Assembly: GCA_930367215.1 (NCBI GenBank)
Contig: OV884059.1
Location: forward strand, 48,206,957-48,270,956
Source: Pollenia angustigena
Taxonomy: Eukaryota; Arthropoda; Insecta; Diptera; Polleniidae
DNA length: 64,000 nucleotides
Reading direction: 5' to 3'
Shown: positions 11,094 through 21,660 of the stretch, one piece after another
Layout: each line of letters starts with the position of its first letter
Numbering within the stretch: position 1 is the first letter of the stretch
The notes under the pieces: generated by a model
Told to the model about the DNA's origin: nothing
What the model saw: only the letters and a program-made list of their open reading frames with translations
Database searches by the model: none
Position numbers and translations under genes: made by a program

Positions 11094-12913
11094 CAGGGCT
11101 GTGAACTATTTCTAATCAAAAAGGGCCGTGCCCAAAATCAAAAAGCGCTGAAAAGCGCTAAATAAAAAACTTAATGAAATGTTTAAGAACCAAGTTTTAT
11201 TAAGTACACTGGCCGTCAAAAAAATCGTTTTAAAGCAAAATATATGAAATACAAAGATATAACAGCGCTAAATTCAACTTCGTTTTCAGTTTTTTCTATC
11301 ATGTCTAGTTTTTTTATGGACTAGACTAATATATCAACAGAAATAAGGCATTTATGTTACATACATTTTATCATAACTTGAGATGCGATTTTGATCTTTT
11401 ACAAATGATTATTTTCAAAATAATTTCTTAATTAGTGGCGACTATTTTTTTTATGCAAATTAGTATGTACACATTCTTATCATTTATCATATCCAGTAGT
11501 GCGATTCACTATGCTTTTTTAACCACAATTGTTTCGTTTAAAAATTAACCATTTTGCTATTCACTAACAGTTTTAACGACATCTGCTGGTGTTTAAAGCC
11601 AGCTGTTTCAGTCAGCTGTTATTTTTAACAAAACAAATTGTGGTTTATTAACACCAACATTTTTGGTGTGGTTAAATCCGCTTAGAAAAGTGTTTATTTA
11701 TAGTCCATAAATAACATGGATTTGAGGTATTTAGCCTTCAATTTATCCACTTCTTGCCACACACCCATTTTCCGTGGAGCTTCTTATTTATTTATCCTAA
11801 AGCCAACCAAAAATGTAATTTAATTTTAATTAATAAAATAAAATAATAAAAATAAGAAATGTTTTACGCACTTTGCATAATATCATTTATCTTCTTTGTT
11901 ATTTTATCCTATTTTGATGTTTCTCTTGGCAGAGTTGCCACGATATATCAACTTTTTACCGTGGTTATTAAGAAGTAAGTGAATCACATAGTGATTAGTG
12001 GAAACATCAAAATGTGTGGTTAAAGTAAACACTTTTTAAAGTGTTAAAAGTTAGTGAATTGCACTACAGGTATATTATGAATAAAATAAGACATGAAATC
12101 ATGAAAATCAGTAAACAAAATGTTTACTAGACGTGATTGAATAAACTTTATCCCATCTTCGTTAACTACGGGATTTTTTAAAAGTTTCAGTCTATCAAAC
12201 CAAACTCTTCCGAACATGTCGACTGTCGTTGTTCTCTGTTGTGTACAACTTTTCGTTTTTTACTTTTGCCTTGACTGCGACTGTTTTCATTTAATGAATC
12301 AGAAGTTAAGGCTTCGGTTTATTTTTGTCCAATGACAAATGAAGAAGTCCAAGTTACAGCATAATTTTATAAGTTTTACTATCTCAACTGCAGCTTTTTA
12401 AACACAGCTTAATACCATAGTATAATAAGTTCCAGGTATTTTCATTAGTAATGTCAAATTAATTTGTTTGATTTTTAAAGATTGTTTTCATTTTTTTTCC
12501 ATATTTTCTTTTGTTTGACGTTATATGGGTTTTGAAATTGATAACAAAATTTCTAATGACTATACCTTGTACTCATTCTACCATGCTTAATACGAACCAA
12601 ACAAGTTAAAATCAGAAAATTATTTTTGGATTTTCTTGTTATAAGAAACGAAATGGATTGATTACTTTAGAAAATAAACTTCTTTCATTGTATAGTATGA
12701 ACTTCAGTGTAAAGATTTCAAAAACGGAAACAAATTTTGGTTTAATGTGTCTTGATTTTAATGTATGCAAATAAAAGTACAAACATGTTGGTTATCAATA
12801 GAAGCGCTAATTTAGCGCTCTTTTTGAAAAAAGCGCTAAGGAAAAAATATGCGCCTTTTCGACAGTTAAAAAGCGCTAAATCTAGCGCCAAAGGCGCTAA
12901 ATTGACAACTCTG
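11094..12913. mobile_element. hAT-type element (hAT-N2) in LINE A RT, AGCGCT subterminal repeats
   Basis: Terminal inverted repeats read CAGGGCTGTGAACT on the left and CAGAGTTGTCAATT on the right. Flanking 8-mers CGCATAGC (11086-11093) and CGCAAAGC (12914-12921) match at 7 of 8 positions. LINE D lacks the insertion, which confirms the empty site. AGCGCT or close variants recur near both ends (two within 60 bp of the left end, another near 11264, and several in the last 150 bp), as expected for transposase-binding subterminal repeats. The interior is AT-rich without a recognisable transposase. The element is itself interrupted by a MITE at 11493-12070. Confidence 0.88.
11493..12070. mobile_element. 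MITE nested in hAT-N2
   Basis: The ends are CCAGTAGTGCGATTCACTA and, inverted, CCTGTAGTGCAATTCACTA, giving 17 of 19 matching positions over 578 bp. GTGAATCACATAGTGATT occurs internally. The flanking duplication is short (AT or TAT) and ambiguous, so the superfamily is not assigned. No ORF. Confidence 0.72.
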
Positions 12914-14202
12914 CGCAAAGCAAAGAAAATTATTGTTTTTATTTTGAATGCTATTTTACGCCTTGAATACTATCCTCAAAAATGGAAGGTTTTCTTAGTT
13001 ACCATGATGCCAAAGCCAGGTAAAGATCATACAAAAGTTGAGTCTTATAGGCCTATTAGCTTATTATCAAATATGTCAAAGCTGTTTAAGAAATTATTAG
13101 TTTCAAAATTAACACCGGTTTTAAGTGTAAATAGATGTATTTCAAACCATCAGTTCGGATTTAGAAGAAAACACAGCACAATCGAGCAGACTCATCGAAT
13201 AGTAAATGTCATAAGAAAAGCATTTGAAGAAAAGAAATATTGCTCAGCACTCTTCATCGATGTTTCGCAAGCTTTTGACAAAGTCTGGCATGAAGGCTTA
13301 TTACACAAATTGAAGCAAAATTTACCAGCAAACACACACAAGCTGCTAGAAAGCTACTTAATCGGTCGTCAATTTATTATTAAAGAAGGAAATTTCTTAA
13401 GTTCACCTCAGCCCATTGCCGCTGGAGTCCCACAAGGCAGCATCCTGGGCCCCCTATTATACTTAATTTATACTTCGGACATGCCAACAAGCAACTACAC
13501 ACAAACTTCAACATTTGCAGACGATACTGCTTTTCTAAGCGTCCACGAAAATCGTTATGAAGCATCGCGTTACTTACAGCATCATATATTTCAACTAGAA
13601 ATATGGTTAAGACAATGGAGGATAATGGTCAATGAGCAAAAATGCGTACATATAACATTCACTTTGCGCCGGGAATCTTGCCCCCTATTACAATCAATAA
13701 TCAAATAATTCCTCAACATTCGCATGTTAAATATCTCGGTATACATCTGGATCGGCGATTAACGTGGAAATGCCATATAGAGGCAAAATTAACTCAAATG
13801 AAACTAAAAGCCATTCAAATTCATTGGCTTATTGGAAGAAATTCTGTCCTTAGTCTCGATTGCAAGCTTCTACTTTACAACTCTATCTTAAAGCCTATCT
13901 GGTGCTACGGTATTCAACTATGGGGCACTGCCTCGGCCTCTAATATCGACAAAATTCAAAGGCGCCAAAATAAACTTCTTCGAATAATCACAGCCGCTCC
14001 CTTGTATGTTAAAAACTCAAACATTCATAAGGATCTCAATGTGCCATTAGTGAAATCTATGATTACAAAATATGCAATAAAATATTTAAAAAGGCTTGAA
14101 CAACACCCAAATCCACAAGCTCGAAATATTTTAAATCATTGCGGCCACACTCGCTTAAGAAGAAGAGACACTGCAGCACTTACCCAATTAGATGAGCGAT
14201 AA

Positions 14203-14345
14203 ACACCTATAAAAGTGACCATAACCCGTGATGAAGAAAATTTTGTCTGGCACTGGCAGGAGATAAAATAACGTATTAGGTTAAGATTTGATTAATTATT
14301 GTTAGTTCATATTTAATATATGAAGATTCAATAAAAAATAATGAC
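14203..14345 (+). other. LINE A 3' UTR
   Basis: A short untranslated segment follows the ORF2 stop, ending in a CAATAAAAAATAATGAC context directly before the 14-A tail. It provides the template end for target-primed reverse transcription. No further structure is obvious. Confidence 0.65.
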
Positions 14346-14554
14346 AAAAAAAAAAAAAAATATAAAGGGTGTCTGGTGGCAAAACTATATTTTTAAGTGC
14401 GATTATTTCAAATAGTAATAAACGGTGCAGAGGAAGGTTGGCGCCGTTGGAATTATCGATTGGGAGGATTTGTCAGCCACAGTTCGCTGAGGAGACATTT
14501 TTTAAGGGTAATGATTCTTACGTAATTGCTCGTCGACAATTTTATTCAAAGTTC

Positions 14555-14795
14555 ATTTTCACTTAAATAGCCACGTCAACAAAAAAATCTACCGTTACTG
14601 GTCTCCAAGAACCTAAAACCCTCGATTGAAACATCAAATACCTTTACATTGCCCCACGGTAAATGTTTGGTGTGCCTTATCCACGCATGAGAAAATTGGG
14701 TCATTTATTTTTTTAAATCCTCGAAAAACAAGGCACCGTTTTGAACAGTGTGTTCAAGTCGACGGAAGACATGTGGATGACATACTCTTTAAAAA
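14555..14795 (+). pseudogene. Mariner/IS630-family transposase relic, copy A
   Basis: One frame reads FHLNSHVNKQIYRYWSP, then LHCPRVNVWCALSTHE (best seen in copy B at 33919-34155). These are hallmarks of a fly Tc1/mariner-superfamily transposase around its first catalytic region. Downstream a DDILF-like C-terminal motif is joined with most of the domain missing. Stops and frameshifts are present in both copies. It sits inside hAT-N1, so it is probably an older insertion carried along by that element. Confidence 0.6.
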
Positions 14796-14933
14796 ATAAA
14801 ATCCGCATTTCCATTCTACCGTTCAATGCTTTTAATAAAACTTTGTGTCAATTATTAAATTTTTTATTTAAGTTTGAAAATATAAATCTGCTATCAGATA
14901 CCCCGTATTTTTGAATTAAATAAAATTTATTTA

Positions 14934-15085
14934 AAGCTTTTTTGTAATAGTTCTATTCCTACAATTTTTTATAAAGTAATTTTATAAAGTATAAAGTAAT
15001 TTCTGAAAAATTGTAGGAATAGAACTATTACAAAAAAGCTTTATAAAATACATAACTGAAATTTAGCTCATAGAATAAATTCGAA

Positions 15086-15122
<37 letters not shown>
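14934..15122 (+). mobile_element. Retroposed fragment with hairpin and poly-A tail
   Basis: The insert is absent from copy B. It is flanked by near-identical 23-bp repeats (14911-14933 and 15123-15145, two mismatches) and ends in a 30-A run (15091-15120), the signature of LINE-mediated retroposition. Its 5' half is an inverted repeat: arms of about 37 bp containing TAGTTCTATTCCTACAA and its complement flank a short loop. No coding sequence and no pol III boxes were recognised. Confidence 0.72.
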
Positions 15123-15465
15123 TTGAATATAATAAAATTTATTTATTAAACATTTATTTGTATTTATTTTTTTAAAGCATTATGTAATGGTTAATGGTTT
15201 TGCTTTGTTGTTTTTGTCATTAAAAATATGTTTTATTGTGTTTAAAACAGTAATTTTAATTTGCCGTTTTTTCATAATTTGATTTCCGATTTGTTTTTGA
15301 AAATATGCCGATTTTTTACTAAAACCATCTGGCACCCCTGGTTGAGGTCTTATACACATTTTTACAAACTCTCTTATTTTCATCAACTCGCCAACAATAT
15401 TTAAAAACACAACAGATTACCACAGATATTGTAGAAATACTTATGGTGACAACAGATATTTGTAA

Positions 15466-15972
15466 AGCCTAGATAACACTATCTCACAAGTCTTACGTAT
15501 TCCATAATACTTTGTGAGATAGAAATCTAATGAGTTTTGTTGCGACTGTCAAAAAATCGAACGTAACATGACAGTTTGTGTTGAGACCATCACACAAAGT
15601 ATAAACACACACACATGAAATAAAATGCAACCCTGATCCAATGAAAAGTATAATGCTGGGTACACACAATGCAACCTACATGCAATCTGTTTCAATGCAA
15701 CCTCAAAATATCAAAGCGTTTGGATGTTGATGCAATCTAGAATGAATGAAAATGAATTTAATTCACTAGATTGCGTAAACGCGTTGCATAGTGTGTACCC
15801 AGCATTATTGTTTAGAAATTTTTCAAAAAACGATGAAGTCGTATGGGATGTCAAACTTTTTTCTTAATACTTGTCATTTTTGTGACACATTGCATTCACA
15901 CTATCACACTTTGTCATATTACTTGAGTTTTTGACATGTATTAATACAAAGTATAATAGTGTAATCTAGCCT
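15466..15972. mobile_element. PIF/Harbinger-like MITE (TAA duplication) in hAT-N1 copy A
   Basis: Ends AGCCTAGATAACACTAT and, inverted, AGGCTAGATTACACTAT are flanked by TAA (15463-15465 and 15973-15975). Copy B retains the empty site TTTGTAAGC. A 3-bp TWA duplication is characteristic of PIF/Harbinger elements. A smaller MITE (15653-15805) is nested inside. No ORF. Confidence 0.82.
15653..15805. mobile_element. 153-bp MITE, ATGCTGGGTACACAC ends, copy 1
   Basis: Perfect-to-near-perfect inverted ends ATGCTGGGTACACAC enclose sequence shared with a second copy at 28885-29037. The flanks read TA on both sides. It is non-coding and too small to be anything but a MITE. Confidence 0.85.
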
Positions 15973-16114
15973 TAAGCACACAATGAAACACTCAATCCAA
16001 AACCATAAGCATCTGTTTTTGTTTTTAAGATATGGTGAGTGGGCAAAAGCAAAACCATACAATATCAGTTACACTCATTCTCTCATTAGAGAATATCAGG
16101 TCTTTAGTTTTAAG

Positions 16115-16527
16115 ATCCCTAAAAAAAAGTTTAACAGCCTGTTCATCGACTACGAACGAACGAACGCATAGAAAATTACATTTAAAGCAAAAACTAATTT
16201 TAGAAGTTTGTTTTTGTTTTAAATATAATTTTCTATTTTTATAAATTCTAAATTTTTTTTAACCTATAGTCGAAATTTTAACGCTTTATAAACCCCTTAA
16301 ATTTAAATTTTTTGCTAAGCGATTTATTTTTATTTACACCTTTAATATATCACGTTGAAATGGCCTTGGAGAGGTGGAAAATTTCGACGTCGAGTTTTGA
16401 AAAACCTATATAGTATTATATTATGTTAATATATTTATGTTGAACTATATAATTAGTATTGTGATTATTTAGTTAAACTATTTATGGTTTTTAATCCAAA
16501 TTTTCAATATTTTTATTTAGGCTTAAG
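16115..16527. other. Spacer between hAT-N1 copy A and the LTR element
   Basis: AT-rich sequence with no recognisable gene or repeat structure. Its last six bases, CTTAAG (16522-16527), are the left target duplication of the LTR retrotransposon. Confidence 0.6.
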
Positions 16528-16986
16528 AGTTAACTTATTCTATGTTCTTCTCACTATAAAAAATAATCACACTTGTATTTTTGGAGGTTGAATCAAAACT
16601 GTCCCTTTATTTTTTACATTTTTCTTTTTATAATTAATTTTATCACTTAAACATATTGAAATATTTTGGTCAGCATTTTTAATACAGGTAATACAAAAAT
16701 AATTCTTGGAAAGTTGTCTTTACGAAAGTTTTTGTGTGTAATAGTTTCGCTTCACACAAAAACTTGGTAGACGTTGTGTCAGCAATTTTAAATGAAGTCA
16801 GAATTAAATTAATTTGGTATGTTTGGTTTGTTTCTCACGGAAACATAACAGACATAGCGTCAGCAATGTTTCGTAAAGAAAAATAGAATTGAATAAAATG
16901 AATTTACTAAATGCTTACCTATATAAAAAAAAATACTTTTTTGTAATAGTTAAAAAATACTTTTATTGATAGGGGTTACTATAACT
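16528..16986 (-). repeat. 3' LTR (left in plus coordinates)
   Basis: 459 bp with AGTTAAC and ATAACT ends. It matches 28042-28430 over most of its length but contains about 70 bp that the other LTR lacks. It lies directly next to the polypurine tract. Confidence 0.9.
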
Positions 16987-16994
16987 CCCCCATC
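16987..16994 (-). other. Polypurine tract
   Basis: On the minus strand GATGGGGG immediately precedes the 3' LTR start (AGTTATAG). Gypsy-type elements use such a purine run to prime plus-strand DNA. The position at the LTR boundary supports the call. Confidence 0.75.
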
Positions 16995-17160
16995 GTTGGA
17001 TTGAGGCCCGCCGAAATATGTAAGGACCGTCCCTTTAATTTTAACATATAAATTATAATTATACTAACAATACAAAATGTACTAAAATTTATTACATAGT
17101 TTATGACATTATTACTTTTAGATTCTTTTATGATTTCTTTTATTGTATTTTCATTCTTAA

Positions 17161-17456
17161 CCCATTTACGCTTGCTGTGCCAATTTGGGAACACTTCATT
17201 ATTGGCGGCTTATGACAAAGTTCTTGACATTATTCAATATATGTTTGCATAATCGATAAATTAAAAGTTCAGACATTTCTATACCATCAAAAAAATTTTT
17301 TTTTAAGTGACCCTGTGCCAATTTTGGTACAAATCTTTTATTTCCAAAAAAAAATGTTTTATTTTTTTTATTTTTTGTTTATATGTAATGAATTTAGTAA
17401 TAAAATAACAAATATTTTATTTTTTGTCCGGTAGTTTTTGTTTGGGCTTAAATGGG
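17161..17456. mobile_element. piggyBac-like MITE in env, TTAA target duplication
   Basis: The insertion starts CCCATTTACGC and ends, inverted, CCCATTTAAGC. It is flanked by TTAA at 17157-17160 and 17457-17460, the strict piggyBac target. Dropping it with one TTAA leaves the env frame continuous across the site. It has no coding capacity. Confidence 0.85.
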
Positions 17457-18376
17457 TTAATTTGATTTAAATAAATGTTTTCTATTTTCAATTCATCAAT
17501 AGTATCGTTTTCTTTTAATTCGGTTATTAGGTGTGGTAATATTATTTGTTCATGAATTTTTATTATTTCGTTTGTATAATTTTTATTATCTATTTTCAAA
17601 ACACAGTTTTCGAATTTAATTATAAAATGTTCGGACAATTTCGGTTTTTTTTTCATACAGTTTGAGCTTATATTTTTATTGTAGACATTTTTAAATAAGA
17701 GTAATCCTGGAGAAATTTCTTTAACAACTTGTTTGTTGTCATTCTTAAAAATAGAGTTTGCTACTTCTTGGTAAATAATATTATTAATACATTCGTTTTT
17801 TATTTTTTTTAGATTACTAAATAGATTATCGCTTACATTAATTTCGTAGGCATTATTTTCCTCGTCCAATAAAATTTCATTATCTTCTAAATAAAGGCTT
17901 TTATTTTGACTGTTTGGTTCAGGCTCTAGTGTAATTCTTGTGAAGGTTTTCTTTACGAATTTGGGAATAGATAAAGTAAGTATTATTTTATTATCGTGGA
18001 ATGCAACAGATGTTTTAACGTTCATGTAAGTATCATAGTCATGCACTATTTCGAGTTCATTTTCGGTAAGTAGGTCTGTCGGTGCGATTCCTAATTTGCT
18101 TGTAAATATAATTTGTTCGATGTCGTCCACGTGATCCTTGAGAAGTAAAATGTCATTTTGTATCTTATATATGTGTTCTAAAAATTTTGTATCTCGGCTT
18201 TGAATCTGTTTATGTAATTTTGGACTATATTTTGTTGTGTATTTATATGGGTGGTAATATTATCTATTCTTGTTATGAGTGAGTTGCTAATATATGTTAT
18301 AGATTCTACATTATTGAAAAGAGTTACACTATTGTTTGTTAACATGTTTAAAGCATCCCTAATGTATTTTTCGTCG

Positions 18377-21300
18377 TCACTGTCCATGGTACCAGCTAAA
18401 ACTTTTAGTCCTGTTTTTAGTTATTACGTGGTCGTCATCTAATTTTTGAACTTCTATCTGGCGAAATTTGGAGTGATTTTTACCTCCTCGTATTTCTTTA
18501 AGAAAAATGGGTCCCGTTTGTATTTCAACTTCTTCTCTATTTTTCTTTAATTTATTAATGTTCCTTGCTTTAGTTTTTAATATATTTTCTTTTATTAAGG
18601 GATATTGTTCTCTTTCAATCTTACCGTTATTGAAATCGATGGGTTTTTGGCCTGTTGTTGAATGTATTGTATTATTATAGTAGTTGATTATTTTGTAAAT
18701 TTTTTCCTCAACAGTGTATATGTCTTTATTTGGGTCGTGTTTAAGTAGTCTTATGTGTTCGTTGATTGTGTTGTGGAGACGTTCCACATCTGAATTGGAG
18801 GTGTGTTGGTTATTTGATGTGTAGTGTATTTCGATATTTTGTTGTCTAAGATACTCAGTGAGGGGAAGAGCTTTAAAGCCTAATTCGTTATCAACTACTA
18901 TTTTATCGACGTGTCCTATATTACTTAGGTATTGAGACAGCGCTCTTTTAAATTCAACCCAGGATCTGTTGCTTATTTTGATAGCCTGAGCGAATTTTGA
19001 AAATTTGTCAATAATCGTTAAGAATAATGTTTTATCTAAACTATAGAAGACATCCATGTGAACTATTTCTCTTGGTTGGTTAGGGGTTTCTGTAATTTTA
19101 AATTCTGGTTTAATGGGTTTCCTATCATATTTTTCTTTATTGCATATAAAGCAATTGTTTATATATTGTGTAATTCTTGTTTTTAGTTTTGGGTGGTTAG
19201 AATTTTGTTTCATTTGTGAATAATTTTCGTTTATTCCCCTATGGTTATTCTTTAAATGTTCTGTCTCTACTAATGTCGCTAACTCGTCTTCATCGATAAC
19301 ATCCTGTAATAATTTCGTGCAGATAATTATTTTGCTATTAGTAAAATACTTTCCAACTATTTGTTTGAATTTATCTTTAATTGCATTATCTTCAATGTAA
19401 ACAGCGTTGGTTTTATCTGGGTTAAAATGGTTTTTAATAATGGTGAGCAATGTATTTTCATCGTATTTTTTAGAGTGAATTATTTTGCGATATGAATTAA
19501 ATATTTGTCTAGTTTTTATTCTTAGTGAGCCTGATTCACTTTTGTTGAGAGTAATTTGGAATTTGTACAAATTAATTGGCTTTGTGGTTTCGTTGATTAG
19601 AAATGCTGGAGTTTTATTTGTATTAACTTCAATTCGGGAGAGGCAATCCGCGTTACCATTTTGTATCCCTTTCTTATATCTTATCTCGTAATCGAACTCT
19701 TGCAAACGGATCCTCCAGCGCACCAATTTCGAGTTTGGTTCTTTTATCGAGAACAACCATGTCAATGGTCTGTGGTCCGTCTCTATCAGAAATCTTCTGC
19801 CGAAAAGATATGGCCGGAAGTGTTTTGTGGCCCAGACGACTGCCAACAACTCCTTCTCGATCGTGCTATAGTTTCTCTCGTGGTTATTTAATGTGCGACT
19901 TGCAAAGCAAATGGGGTGATTGTCTTGTGATAAGATGGCACCCAGTGCAAAATTGCTAGCATCTGTTTGCAGAATAAAGCTTTTATTAAAGTCTGGATAT
20001 TTTAGAATCGGATCATTAATTAGCATATTCTTGAGGGTTTGGAAACTGGTTTTATATTCAGGGTCTGCTACATTTAGTTCTGAATCTTTTCTTAAATTTT
20101 TTATCATTGGACTAGCGATTTTAGCGTAGTCTCTTATAAATTTCCTTTAATAGCCCGTAAGGCCTAGGAATTGTTTGATTTTTTTTTTTGTGTGTTCGGT
20201 AGAGGGAAGTCCTTTACACATTTAATTTTTTCTGGATTAGGCCTTATGCCATCTGATGATACGATATGCCCTAAGAATTCAGTTTGTAGTTTCAAAAACT
20301 CACTTTGGCCAGTTGGACTTTCAAATTGGCGTCCTTAAGCCGTTTAAAAAGTTTTGTTAACGATTCTATATGCTCTTCTAAAGAAGTTGAAAAAACAATT
20401 ATGTCGTCTAGGTAGACGAGACATATTGTATTTACAAGATCTCCCAAGACGTTATTCATTAGGCGTTGGAAGGTCGCCGGGGCCGTTTTAAGCCCAAACG
20501 GCATACGAAGAAACTCGTAATGTCCGCCTTCCACGCGAAATGCCGTCTTATGAATATCCCTCTCTTCGAGTGTCGTGAAATAGTGACATCTACCCAATTT
20601 CTCCAATATTTCGTCAATATTGGGGATTGGGTATTTGTCATCAATCGTAACTTCGTTTAACTTCCGGTAGTCAATCACCAAACGCCATTTCTTTATTCCG
20701 CTGGCGTCGGTTTTTTTGGGGACAACCCAAACTTTGGCGGAGTAAGGGGAGTAACTTGGTCTAATTATGCCGTTTTGCAACATTTCTCTAATCTGTTTTT
20801 GGACTTCGTCCTTATGAATATACGGATAGCGATAAGTGTGATCTGATATTGGTATATCGTTAATTGTTCTTATGCTGTGTTTAACTGCATTAGTGAATGA
20901 TAAGTCACTACCTTCTAAATAAAATATACTTTTAAATTTTTTTATAAGGGGTATGAGTTTATTTTTCTCTGTGTCTGAAAGATGTTGTATTCTTATTTGG
21001 TCTAATATATCTTGTGAAGAAAATGTTTCTTCATTATCAAAATAGTAAATACAAAAATTTTCTTTTGTAACTTCTGTAGTGTCTTGCCTTTTGATGGTTA
21101 CATTTCATTGGTTTTCGTCGGTGTTCTTTACTAGAGCATTCATATAAAAATTGTTGGCTTCATAAACTCCTTCAGTAATTTCTACTTTATTATCGTTTGT
21201 TTCAATTTTTGGTTGGTAAACTAAACCATTTTCGCACTTAACGGGAATATTTATTTCATATAGTCCCTCGTTTTCAAAATGATAAGTTACCGTTTTGTCA

Positions 21301-21660
21301 GAGAAATGAAAGGGAACTTCTTTGTTATTTATTTCTAAAACTCCTTTTTTTTAATTTATATTTGCCTTTAATGGTCTTAAAATGTTCATTCCAATGATGC
21401 CGTCATGTTGGCCATTGAATCTACATACGAAAAATTCTACTCTTTGGTTTGTATTCCCTAGTTCTTCAAAAAGCGGAATAATTTTTTAATTGTGTAGGTT
21501 TGATAAGTTCGGACCACTTCAGGTGACATAACCCAGGTTTAATGATGGAGTGGGTCGCTCCACTGTCTACTAAAAATTTAAGGGATCCTGCTTTAGTTTT
21601 TACCTCTATACATGGTAATTCTCCCTGGAGGCTGTTGGAGGAAAATTTTGGATTACATTG
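18377..21660 (-). pseudogene. pol: protease, reverse transcriptase, RNase H, integrase (broken)
   Basis: Minus-strand order: protease with LVDSGATHS near 21560, in a different frame from gag; RT 20783-20292 with WRLVIDYRKLN, LPFGLK-type MPFGLKTAPATFQ and VYLDDIIVF; RNase H with LQTDASNFALGAIL, IEKELLAVVWA and ETDHRPLTWL; and integrase with an HHCC-like finger and a D,D,E set (MDVFY, VVDNELGF, SDVERLHN). Stops and shifts lie in the protease-RT linker, after 20292, at an A/T run near 20170 and at a TAA near 20148; the RNase H-integrase part is open from 20107 to 18377. RT motif A is deleted: FTTL joins directly to EERDIHKTAF, losing the catalytic aspartate. This is Ty3/gypsy type. Confidence 0.92.

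Larger units (their letters stand above)
9359..14202 (+). pseudogene. LINE A ORF2: endonuclease-reverse transcriptase, two insertions and two frameshifts
   Basis: ORF2 starts at ATG 9359 (MNCLKICFWNANG), overlapping the ORF1 stop as ATGA. The endonuclease shows SETHLTS, GDYNAKHTFWGS and SSDHTP motifs. The RT shows LFIDVSQAFDKVW, GVPQGSILGPLLY and FADD (13514-13525), and the C-terminal region ends at 14202. Four lesions are visible: a 325-bp insertion after codon 27 (9430-9754), an extra A at about 11043, the 1.82-kb hAT insertion (11094-12913), and a missing C in the C run near 13681-13684. Removing each insertion together with one target duplication leaves the reading frame continuous, which supports these boundaries. 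Catalytic aspartates remain. ORF2 would nick target DNA and prime reverse transcription. Confidence 0.9.
7474..14359 (+). mobile_element. Jockey-type LINE A, full length, inserted in hAT-N1 copy A
   Basis: The insertion begins AGTTCGG at 7474 and ends with a 14-A tail (14346-14359). It is flanked by a short duplication ATATA (7469-7473, repeated at the tail boundary). Copy B of the host element reads straight across the site near 33710-33720, so both ends are defined. The order is 5' UTR, ORF1 with zinc knuckles, ORF2 with endonuclease and RT, and 3' UTR, all on the plus strand. Internal insertions lie at 9430-9754 and 11094-12913. Without them it would be about 4.7 kb, normal for Jockey-clade elements. 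LINE D (37265-50069) is a second, older copy of the same family. Confidence 0.92.
5777..16106. mobile_element. hAT-like non-autonomous element hAT-N1, copy A, split by later insertions
   Basis: The ends read TAAAGACCTG inward from both sides, and the element is flanked by a perfect 8-bp direct repeat GTTTTAAG (5769-5776 and 16107-16114), the duplication length of hAT transposons. Subterminal sequence repeats an ATCTGTTT motif. Outside its insertions the sequence matches copy B (31643-35278) almost base for base. It carries LINE A (7474-14359), a retroposed fragment (14934-15122) and a MITE (15466-15972). A stretch near the right end is deleted relative to copy B. It contains no hAT transposase, only a mariner/IS630-type relic, so it would have depended on a helper. 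The family name is mine. Confidence 0.85.
16979..18387 (-). pseudogene. Errantivirus env remnant: coiled-coil/F-like stem and transmembrane anchor, N-terminal half missing
   Basis: The remnant begins at MDSDDEKYIRDAL (18387), overlapping the end of pol by about 10 bp. It continues with a long coiled-coil region and a segment (LGIAPTDLL...) resembling errantivirus Env and baculovirus F-type fusion proteins. A one-base loss in a T run near 18178 shifts the frame to 18130-17417. A 296-bp MITE (17161-17456) then interrupts it, and after it come a hydrophobic anchor (FSTFCIVSIIIIYML) and a short tail up to the polypurine tract. The surface subunit, signal peptide, cleavage site and fusion peptide region expected upstream are absent, so this could not give a functional envelope. 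Identification rests on motif recall. Confidence 0.72.

Noticed and set aside
12752..12915. N-terminal extension of the RT frame into hAT-N2
   Set aside because: The first 55 codons are transposon end sequence (AGCGCT repeats); true RT coding resumes after 12913.
14369..14566. 65-codon frame after LINE A
   Set aside because: It begins in the LINE/host junction and does not match the transposase frame seen in copy B.
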